Below, piece after piece: positions 6,546 to 11,805 of a stretch of 11,805 bases of DNA. The notes beneath the pieces were generated by a model. The model did not search any database. It was not told the DNA's origin and was given only the letters and a program-made list of their open reading frames with translations. Location: contig DPOH01000144.1 in assembly GCA_003539755.1 (NCBI GenBank), positions 1 through 11,805 of the forward strand, written 5' to 3'. This stretch comes from Clostridium sp. (GTDB lineage: Bacteria > Bacillota > Clostridia > Clostridiales > Clostridiaceae). Position 1 is the first letter of the stretch; each line of letters opens with the position of its first letter. Both the position numbers and the translations under genes were made by a program.

Positions 6546-6977
6546 TCACTTTGAAGAAAATAAATAATCAAATAGAATGTAACTCTTGCATCTTTTTTTA
6601 TTTTCATTAATGCTTGCTATAACTTTTACAAATTCTTCTTTCATAAGCTTTCTACCCAATGCTTCTTCTCTCATTTTCCATATATCTATATGGTTATTAG
6701 ACAATCTATTATATTCTTCTTCTGTAAATAGTCCTGCTTCTATAACAAGTCTTTTATAACGTTTCAGTCTGTATCTTCTTCTTCTGATACGCTTTCTACT
6801 CCCCCGTGCATTTCTTCTAACTGCTGCAAGTGGTAATCCTGTTTTAGGATCTTCCACTCCTGGGAATGTTCTACCTCCTAAGTCTTCTATCCTTTGCTTC
6901 TCTATATTAATAACAGACCATCCGACAGATGTAATACCCACATCCAACCTAATATGTATAATAGTTTTTTTATTCAT
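6546..6977 (-). pseudogene. cas9: Broken duplicate of the cas9 5' end (RuvC-I and bridge helix)
   Basis: 143 codons from ATG at 6975-6977 with AAAAGGAAG upstream. Residues 9-23 are RuvC-I (IRLDVGITSVGWSVI, with D12 as the catalytic Asp). Residues 51-75 are the Arg-rich bridge helix (AAVRRNARGSRKRIRRRRY). The start of the recognition lobe follows to about residue 117. Compared with the main cas9 at the right end of the window, 78 nt (26 codons) are missing in frame between TTTT microhomologies at 6624-6627. One base is then lost in the A-rich tract near 6593, so the frame leaves Cas9 sequence and stops at 6546. Homology to the main copy also ends near 6573. Over 157 aligned bases I count 12 mismatches, so this is a diverged copy. 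A product, if made, would lack HNH, RuvC-II/III and PAM recognition, so it cannot cleave alone. Confidence 0.9.
6573..6784 (-). repeat. Direct repeat of the cas9 5' region, copy 1
   Basis: This stretch matches 11515-11805 at the right edge, apart from a 78-nt in-frame gap and a one-base gap. The match presumably goes on through the start codon of both copies outside the window. Same orientation, roughly 5 kb apart, enclosing tracrRNA, array, cas2, cas1 and most of cas9. Confidence 0.9.
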
Positions 6978-7011
6978 ATGTCTACTTCCTTTTTCTGTAT
7001 TATAGACATAT
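6976..7011 (-). promoter_or_regulatory. Inverted repeat around the cas9-fragment start, overlapping a -10 box
   Basis: Arms ATATGTCTA (6976-6984) and TAGACATAT (7003-7011) are perfect 9-base inverted repeats. The right-hand arm overlaps a minus-strand TATAAT (6999-7004). The left-hand arm covers the ATG. The 18 bases between carry the Shine-Dalgarno AAAAGGAAG. It could be a repressor site, or an RNA hairpin masking the start if transcription begins further upstream. Confidence 0.5.
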
Positions 7012-7036
7012 ATTTAAATAATATTCATTAATTCAT

Positions 7037-7074
7037 AAAAAACTTGATACTATATTAAAATTATAAATACCCAA
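7037..7074 (-). terminator. Intrinsic terminator of the tracrRNA
   Basis: On the minus strand TTGG(G)TATT pairs with AGTATCAA through an AU-rich loop, followed by G and TTTTTT (7037-7042). It is a weak stem, but the clean U-tract about 70 nt after the anti-repeat is where a tracrRNA should end. Confidence 0.55.
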
Positions 7075-7155
7075 TAATATTACTTATATAAAATACATTC
7101 TAAATTGTTACCACTGCAATAAGTTATAATAATTAAAATCTGGATATACTATAAT
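7037..7155 (-). ncRNA. Candidate tracrRNA with anti-repeat and terminator
   Basis: Read on the minus strand, CCAGATTTTA can pair over ten bases with the TAAAATCTGG of the CRISPR repeat. After an unpaired bulge, TTATAAC pairs with the GGTATAG at the repeat's 5' end (one mismatch, one G-U). This upper stem/bulge/lower stem layout is that of a tracrRNA anti-repeat. Next comes TTATTGCAGTGGTAACAA, which can form a small UUGC-AGUG-GUAA hairpin, then AT-rich RNA, then a terminator hairpin (7043-7074) with six Ts at 7037-7042. The mature RNA would be about 105 nt (from about 7141). Upstream promoter signals are weak (TTTCAT, 17 bases, TATAGT). Placement next to the array is common in type II-C loci. 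Pairing and terminator are seen; expression is inferred. Confidence 0.7.
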
Positions 7156-7353
7156 GTACAAGACTAAATAATGAAAAAGATGAAGGGTATAGTTCCTTAT
7201 AAAATCTGGATATACTATAATTCAGGTCCTTTAATATACTTCATTAATTCAGGTATAGTTCCTTATAAAATCTGGATATACTATAATTACAGAATGTATA
7301 GTTTGTTGCACTTTTCCGGTATAGTTCCTTATAAAATCTGGATATACTATAAT
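7120..7353 (+). CRISPR. Type II-C CRISPR array: three 36-nt repeats plus a degenerate first unit, three 30-nt spacers
   Basis: Identical 36-nt repeats lie at 7186-7221, 7252-7287 and 7318-7353, beginning GGTATAGTTCC and ending GGATATACTATAAT. A fourth unit at 7120-7155 keeps only the 3' 21 or so bases and doubles as the tracrRNA anti-repeat. Spacers at 7156-7185, 7222-7251 and 7288-7317 are each exactly 30 nt. The orientation is set by the TATACT/TATAAT at the repeat's 3' end, which in type II-C repeats acts as a -10 so that each crRNA can start in its own spacer. The array is therefore read on the plus strand, opposite to cas9-cas1-cas2. The repeat resembles the known Clostridium perfringens II-C repeat. 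The degenerate unit is at the transcription-upstream end. The array is very short, which suggests little recent acquisition. Confidence 0.95.
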
Positions 7354-7364
7354 GCTCAAGCTGT

Positions 7365-7395
7365 AATCCCTGTAATTTACTAGATTATAGGGATT
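7365..7395 (+). terminator. Hairpin just past the last CRISPR repeat
   Basis: AATCCCTGTAAT (7365-7376) pairs with ATTATAGGGATT (7384-7395) over 12 pairs with one G-U and a seven-base loop, followed by TTATC. It sits 11 bases after the last repeat on the strand from which the array is read. It could end the pre-crRNA or be part of the leader where new spacers are added. The U-tract is poor. Confidence 0.45.
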
Positions 7396-7536
7396 TTATC
7401 ACTAAAAATTATAGTTGATTATTTATTAATTTTATTCAAAGCATAGTAGTTTTTTATTAATTTTACTTATTGCAGGCTTAGTAAATACTATTTATTTTTA
7501 TAGCCAATATAGATCTTAAAACAATTCTTTATGCAA

Positions 7537-7577
7537 AAAGTATCCCCAAATTTTTTAGGAGAATTTAGGGATACTTT
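7537..7577 (-). terminator. Strong terminator of the cas operon (bidirectional)
   Basis: AAAGTATCCC-C-AAATT (7537-7552) pairs with AATTT-A-GGGATACTTT (7562-7577). On the minus strand the hairpin, 41 bases past the cas2 stop, runs into TTTTTGC. On the plus strand it is followed by ACTTCTTTTTAT, so it could also stop array transcripts. The rest of the gap between array and cas2 (7396-7617) is AT-rich with no gene. Confidence 0.8.
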
Positions 7578-7617
7578 ACTTCTTTTTATCTTATTACAAT
7601 TACACAAAGAAATATCA

Positions 7618-7941
7618 TCAAAAAATACTTAATTGTGTAGCTTTTACTTTATCCTCTTGTGCTTTTTTCTTTCCAACTACGAACTTCATTTGTTCATATT
7701 GTTTTTCAGTTATCTGTAAATATCTTACCGATCCTTTAGTTGGTAAATTTTTAACTAATCTAGAAATATGCTTATTGGCTCCATCTATGCCATTGCATAT
7801 TCTTGAATATACAGAAAACTGCATCATACAATAGCCATCATTAATTAAAAATCTTCTAAACTTTTGATATTGTTTTCTATCTTCATACTTTACAACTGGT
7901 AAATCAAAAAATACTAATAATCTCATAAATCTATTATTCAT
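7618..7941 (-). CDS. cas2: CRISPR-associated endonuclease Cas2
   Basis: Cas2 forms the core of the Cas1-Cas2 integrase that inserts new spacers at the array. The 107 residues show the Cas2 ferredoxin-like fold: first strand MRLLVFFDLPV with the conserved Asp (D13), then the basic YQKFRRFLINDGYCMMQFSVY helix-strand and RYLQITEKQYEQM near 73-85. The length is normal for type II Cas2. The frame gives ATG at 7939-7941, which overlaps the cas1 stop by 8 bases and has no ribosome binding site of its own, so translation is probably coupled to cas1. The usual type II start would be the Met at residue 6 (MRLLVFFDLP), also without a ribosome binding site. It is the last gene of the cas9-cas1-cas2 operon, followed by a strong terminator. 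Confidence 0.95.
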   Translation of the reverse strand: MNNRFMRLLVFFDLPVVKYEDRKQYQKFRRFLINDGYCMMQFSVYSRICNGIDGANKHISRLVKNLPTKGSVRYLQITEKQYEQMKFVVGKKKAQEDKVKATQLSIF

Positions 7942-8833
7942 ATAAATGATACTTCAATGCCTTTATTACTGGTAATTTTAATAATCGATAGTTATTATTA
8001 AAGCAACAAGTAGAATACGAACCTATCATTATATTTATAGCATTTAATATAGATTGATTTCCATTATTAATAACACATTCATAGTTTAATAGATTTATTA
8101 GTTCGATTCTATGCTTCTTTGTAAATTCATTTTGTTGTAACACATTTTTATATACCCATAAATCAACAATAGGTCTAAAAGGTTCTATAAAATCATCAGC
8201 TAAATTAAAACTATTTAATTCATTACAGTGATTAACCCCTAGTAAACAATTAAAACCATGTGATGTTAATGCTCTAGCGATTGCGCTTCTCATTATTGTA
8301 TAGCCATAATTCAATGCTGAATTAACTATATCCTCGTTGCTTCTTTTGAAATTTTCTCCAAATAAAACCTTAAAATAAAACCTTGCTCCTACTGATTCTC
8401 TATTAGTTAAGTCTCCAGTCCTAACATCATTTTTCAAATTAAATAAATTCTCTGCACCATTTAAATTTAATAATTCCAAACAAATTCCTTGATTCATAAG
8501 CTTTTGTTTAATTAATAGCTGCCATATTCTTTTCTTAAATGGTTCTGTTAATTCTAATTGTTCTTTTATTATCTTATATGCCTTATAGTGAGAATTTAAT
8601 GGTAGAATTATTGTATTTGGTAAATGCTTTTTATCACATATTATTGCAGAAATATTATTATCAGCCAAATCACTTAATAAGTTATTTGTTATTGTTATCC
8701 CTATACCATCAATAACTAATGTATTAATATCTTCTAGTGGAATTTTATATTTTTCATTATTAGTTATAGTAAGACTTCTATCTTTAACAGCTAAATTGCA
8801 TGAATTTGTAATTATTACACTTCTAAAACTCAA
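7934..8833 (-). CDS. cas1: CRISPR-associated integrase Cas1 (type II)
   Basis: Metal-dependent integrase that joins prespacers to the leader-repeat junction with Cas2. All 299 residues are present. The N-terminal beta domain (MSFRSVIITNSCNLAVKD, then PLEDINTLVIDG) leads to the all-helical catalytic domain. The metal ligands are visible: E146 in NRESVGARFYF, H202 in GVNHCNELNSF, and E217 in LADDFIEPFRPIVD. The length is typical of type II Cas1. The start is TTG at 8831-8833 with AAGGAGG 12 bases upstream, a slightly long spacing. That ribosome binding site lies over the TAG that would end full-length cas9, as expected for a coupled operon. The early stop in cas9 moves its terminating ribosomes about 120 bases upstream and may weaken this coupling. 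The gene itself appears intact. Confidence 0.95.
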   Translation of the reverse strand: MSFRSVIITNSCNLAVKDRSLTITNNEKYKIPLEDINTLVIDGIGITITNNLLSDLADNNISAIICDKKHLPNTIILPLNSHYKAYKIIKEQLELTEPFKKRIWQLLIKQKLMNQGICLELLNLNGAENLFNLKNDVRTGDLTNRESVGARFYFKVLFGENFKRSNEDIVNSALNYGYTIMRSAIARALTSHGFNCLLGVNHCNELNSFNLADDFIEPFRPIVDLWVYKNVLQQNEFTKKHRIELINLLNYECVINNGNQSILNAINIMIGSYSTCCFNNNYRLLKLPVIKALKYHLYE

Positions 8834-8842
8834 TTTAATAAG

Positions 8843-8968
8843 CTACCTCCTTACTTTATGATAGTTTCCAAGCATATCTACTTCAAACTTATTGAATTCA
8901 ATAACTCCAGACTTAACTCCTTTACATACAAAATTTTTTGAATTATCGTGCCGTCCTCTTTTTATTTA
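8843..8968 (-). pseudogene. cas9: Detached 3' end of cas9 beyond an in-frame TAA
   Basis: After the TAA at 8966-8968 the same frame runs on for 40 codons to TAG at 8843-8845. It encodes IKRGRHDNSKNFVCKGV, then FNKFEVDMLGNYHKVRR. This matches the conserved end of II-C Cas9 PAM-interacting domains; in the Geobacillus enzyme the matching stretch contains SHDHRF and KYQVDVLGNIYKV. The reading frame and the homology are unbroken across the stop, so a single nonsense change (for example CAA to TAA) accounts for it. No frameshift is needed. Confidence 0.85.
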
Positions 8969-11805
8969 CGCTGCATTTATATCAATAGCATTGTAATACC
9001 CGAAGACTCTTTGATTATTCTTATATTTAATCTCTATTAGGTCATTTTTATACAATGAAAATTTAAACTTAAATTCTTCTGTAATTTCATCCCATTCATC
9101 TTCATTTTTTTTAGCTGCAACAGCTTTGTTAGGTATTTGTCCTTTTGCAATATCTATTCTATATATTGGAACACAATAATATGATTTATCTTTAATATAT
9201 ATATCTAACCTTACAAGTCCATCTTTACATGAAAAGCCATTGTTTATGCTTACCATATCCTTTGACAATACTCTTGATAATATTTTTATGCTTTTTACAA
9301 CCGGACCTAATTCTCCATTCTTTGTAGGCTTTCTAAATTCATCTTTAAATGCTTCTTTTGCATTACCTCCATTTTCTTTTAATTTCTCATTTATAGCATC
9401 ATACAATTTTTTATCTGTAGCATAGTTATATATATTCTCCATATCCTCTAATTTCAAATCACATAATTTTTTCTTAATTATTTGCTTATTACAGACAAAT
9501 GATTTTGGCGAATAAACTTTTTCCTTAAAAAAAGCACCTTTAACTTTTCTGTTTTTATACTTTGAAACTAATATAGGTTTTACATTTTCCTTAATAAATT
9601 CTTCATCATATGTATAAAACTTATTATCTTCTAACTCCTTTATTGGATCATCACTTAAACGTATCTTCAATTCCTGTGAAAAATTCTTCCATGGTTTTGG
9701 AATTTGTTTTCTTAACTCTTTAAGTTCTTCTTTGGTTAAATATTTTTTGTCTTTATCATTTTCATTTTTTGTATATTTCAATTCTAATGCTTTATTAAAT
9801 TCACATATTCTGTGTATCATTTGATCTGTTGCACATGCTATAACTGTAGCATCCAAAGCATGATGTTTGTCGCTCTCTCTAGACTTTTTTAGATGCCAGC
9901 AAATTCTTAAATATGAAGTAGCCTTTCCATTAATACATGTCACTTTCTTTTTTATACTACTTTCTCTGAATACTAATCTGTCGCTTATATGTTTATTTAT
10001 ATACTTTGAAATATATCTTGTATCGTTTAAATTCCTAGTTTTCCAATCCTCTTCAGAAAACTTTTCAATTAATAGATTATTTTTCTTTTTATTGCTTAAA
10101 TTACTATTTTCAACCCATACTTGAAATCTACTCCATCTAGCTTCATCGTTTCCAAAATACTCGTACGGAGTTTTATTTCCCTTATTTTGATTTTCATTTA
10201 CTTTTACTACAACTTTATTACTGTAACTATTATCAAAACTTCTACTTATTGGAATTATATGATCTATTTCGTACATACCTAATTTATACAAATCTTCAAA
10301 AGGTATTCTCATTTGTGAATATGCACATTCTCCATTCTGCTCTTTCCATAGCCTATATTTTAAAATCATTGTTTCACTTGGGTTTTCTACTGTTAATAAT
10401 TCTTTGAGCTCATTTTTAAGTTTATCTTTAGCAGCTCTGCTTTCATCTTGCTTGTTCTTAATCTCTTTTCTCTTATCATGATTTTTAGATAAGTCTCTTG
10501 CAAGTTCTATATGAATAGCCGCCGGTGAACCATATATTTCTATTATAGAATTAATGACCTTTATCAGCTGAGATAATGATCTAGCTACTACTGGATTTCT
10601 TATTTTATCTGCTTCAATATCTGGAAGCTTTACTGTTTTTTCACCTTCATATGTTTCTTTGAAATTGTATCCCGCCTTTTCACATGCTACATTATAATAA
10701 TCTCCTTCTTTTACATATGGCAATATATTCTCAAGAGCTTTAATTGATAAGTTATTAAATTTAGAAAATGAAATACCAACTACAGCCTTTGCAATTTCAT
10801 CATTAACTTCTCTCATCTTTAATTGCTCTAATACTTCTTCATCAGTTGTACTAAGAGTAAGTACATATGCTATATTATTCATAAGATTTCTATTATTTTT
10901 CATGTGATCAAAATACTTTTTACCTAATTCTTTTTCAATCGCTTTTCTTATCTCGTGATATCCATACATAGATATATACTTTACATTCTCAGTTTTATCA
11001 ATTTTATTATTTTCGTTATATGTTAATCCCGAAAAACTTTCGTTTTCATTAAGATTTAATAATTTTCGTATATCCTTATATTTAATTTCACTTTTCTTAT
11101 AAGCTAAATCTACCATTAATCTTCTTTCTTCATCTGTAAGCTTTCTTGATTTTCCATTGTTAAATATAGATAATTTATTAATATTATCATATAATTTAAA
11201 TTCTTCTGCTGAAATACAATTTTTAGGAGCTCTTTTTTCTTTATTTTCATACGTACAATATCCTACTAAATTTTCTAAGTCTTCAAATTTAGCAAATGGT
11301 CTCTGAGCATTAAAAATTTCTAAATATTTTTCTTCAAATTCTATACTTGCAAATGTTGCTCCTAATTTTCTTTGATTTTCGAATAACTTTTTAATTTCAT
11401 CTTCAATCATTTCTCTATTTACACATAAATTATAGTTCTTATCTTTATTCCTACAAACTGAATATTTATCACCTGTAGTTCTATTAACTTCATTTATGTA
11501 TTCAGCAACATTTCTAGAATGTAACTCTTGCATCCTTTTTTTATTTTCATTAATGCTTGCTATAACTTTTCCAGTTTCTTTGTCCTTTGCTTTATTTTTT
11601 CGATTAGATTTAAAGCCTCTCATTTTGCATAAGTATTTCAATATTTTTACAAATTCTTCTTTCGTAAGCTTTCTATCCAACGCTTCTTCTCTACTTTTCC
11701 ATATATCTGTATAGTTATCGTACAATCTGTTATATTCTTCTTCTGTAAATAGTCCTGCTTCTATAACAAGTCTTTTATAACGGTTCAGTCTGTATCTTCT
11801 TCTTC
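8966..11805 (-). CDS. cas9: Type II-C Cas9 nuclease (5' end beyond window, premature stop)
   Basis: RNA-guided DNA endonuclease. 945 residues are in the window. The frame is open to the right edge, inside the bridge helix (RRRYRLNRYKRLVIEAG), so about 66 residues with RuvC-I are outside. The apparent TTG start at 11725 is just a Leu codon inside EEYNRLYDNYTDIW. Order: recognition lobe with KMRGFKSNRKNK and GYCTYENKEKRAPKN; RuvC-II with IHIELARDLS (Glu codon near 10506); HNH with CAYSQMRIPF and YEIDHIIPISRSFDNSYSNK (catalytic His codon near 10260); RuvC-III with SDKHHALDATVIAC (Asp codon near 9852); then wedge and PAM-interacting regions ending FGYYNAIDINAA at TAA 8966-8968. All visible catalytic residues are kept. 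The stop removes the last 40 residues of the PAM-interacting domain, so activity is doubtful. Full length would be about 1,010 residues here, or about 1,050 with read-through. Confidence 0.93.
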   Translation of the reverse strand, partial: RRRYRLNRYKRLVIEAGLFTEEEYNRLYDNYTDIWKSREEALDRKLTKEEFVKILKYLCKMRGFKSNRKNKAKDKETGKVIASINENKKRMQELHSRNVAEYINEVNRTTGDKYSVCRNKDKNYNLCVNREMIEDEIKKLFENQRKLGATFASIEFEEKYLEIFNAQRPFAKFEDLENLVGYCTYENKEKRAPKNCISAEEFKLYDNINKLSIFNNGKSRKLTDEERRLMVDLAYKKSEIKYKDIRKLLNLNENESFSGLTYNENNKIDKTENVKYISMYGYHEIRKAIEKELGKKYFDHMKNNRNLMNNIAYVLTLSTTDEEVLEQLKMREVNDEIAKAVVGISFSKFNNLSIKALENILPYVKEGDYYNVACEKAGYNFKETYEGEKTVKLPDIEADKIRNPVVARSLSQLIKVINSIIEIYGSPAAIHIELARDLSKNHDKRKEIKNKQDESRAAKDKLKNELKELLTVENPSETMILKYRLWKEQNGECAYSQMRIPFEDLYKLGMYEIDHIIPISRSFDNSYSNKVVVKVNENQNKGNKTPYEYFGNDEARWSRFQVWVENSNLSNKKKNNLLIEKFSEEDWKTRNLNDTRYISKYINKHISDRLVFRESSIKKKVTCINGKATSYLRICWHLKKSRESDKHHALDATVIACATDQMIHRICEFNKALELKYTKNENDKDKKYLTKEELKELRKQIPKPWKNFSQELKIRLSDDPIKELEDNKFYTYDEEFIKENVKPILVSKYKNRKVKGAFFKEKVYSPKSFVCNKQIIKKKLCDLKLEDMENIYNYATDKKLYDAINEKLKENGGNAKEAFKDEFRKPTKNGELGPVVKSIKILSRVLSKDMVSINNGFSCKDGLVRLDIYIKDKSYYCVPIYRIDIAKGQIPNKAVAAKKNEDEWDEITEEFKFKFSLYKNDLIEIKYKNNQRVFGYYNAIDINAA
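11515..11805 (-). repeat. Direct repeat of the cas9 5' region, copy 2
   Basis: Intact counterpart of 6573-6784, within the main cas9. It includes the 78 nt (11571-11648) missing from the other copy, bounded by ACTTTT on one side and ATTTTT on the other. The repeat continues beyond the window. Confidence 0.9.

Noticed and set aside
7156..7317. Possible self-targeting spacers
   Set aside because: By eye no spacer matches elsewhere in this window. Targets outside it cannot be judged.
7171..7383. A 70-codon plus-strand ORF with repeated IVPYKIWIYYN peptides
   Set aside because: It is the CRISPR array read as protein: repeat plus spacer is 66 nt, a multiple of three, so the frame stays open through the array.
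7440..7510. A plus-strand tracrRNA candidate between array and cas2 sharing ACTTATTGCAG with the minus-strand candidate
   Set aside because: No stretch before it can pair with the repeat as an anti-repeat, and no clean terminator follows at the right distance.
8843..8968. A frameshift as the cause of the short cas9
   Set aside because: The tail HDNSKNF...KVRR is in the same frame as the upstream codons (both stops fall in one register), so it is a nonsense codon.
9240..11714. Three plus-strand ORFs inside cas9
   Set aside because: Antisense shadows of the cas9 frame, without ribosome binding sites or recognisable domains.
11723..11725. TTG as the true start of the main cas9
   Set aside because: The frame is open upstream to the window edge and encodes bridge-helix sequence matching the duplicate copy. 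The TTG is an internal Leu.

Overview
The window looks like chromosome from a low-GC Gram-positive bacterium of the Clostridium type. It is very AT-rich, has strong AGGAGG-type ribosome binding sites, uses several TTG starts, and carries a Cas9 and a CRISPR repeat that resemble clostridial type II-C systems. This assignment is inference from composition and protein families.

Layout. (a) 1-1381, minus: amino-acid permease of the APC superfamily, cut by the left edge. (b) 1821-2872, plus: a PyrK-like FAD/NAD iron-sulfur reductase subunit, followed by a 21-codon stump of its flavoprotein partner. (c) 2978-3202, minus: a small hypothetical gene with a good promoter and a structured leader. (d) 3631-4317, plus: a protein with a helix-turn-helix-like N-terminus and an Rx4H (HEPN-like) motif near its C-terminus, behind a cluster of GTACAC/GTGTAC inverted repeats. 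(e) 4424-5723, minus: two overlapping HNH-type nuclease genes, the larger with three zinc-knuckle-like repeats. (f) 5941-6429, minus: an unrecognised 162-residue protein with a strong terminator. (g) 6546-11805: a type II-C CRISPR-Cas locus.

The CRISPR locus reads, in the minus direction, cas9 (N-terminus beyond the right edge), cas1, cas2, terminator, a short array transcribed on the plus strand from promoters inside its repeats, a candidate tracrRNA on the minus strand, and a second, broken copy of the cas9 5' end. Cas9 would bind tracrRNA:crRNA duplexes to cut DNA. Cas1 and Cas2 would insert new spacers. There is no csn2 or cas4, as expected for II-C.

The locus appears partly damaged. The main cas9 has an in-frame TAA, and the end of its PAM-interacting domain is still readable for 40 codons beyond it. 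The 143-codon cas9 fragment at 6546-6977 has lost 78 nt in frame and one further base. The two cas9 5' copies form direct repeats about 5 kb apart around the array, cas2, cas1 and cas9. The first 'repeat' of the array is best read as the tracrRNA anti-repeat: only its 3' part matches the other repeats, it can pair with the crRNA repeat on the opposite strand, and a hairpin with six Ts follows about 70 nt downstream.
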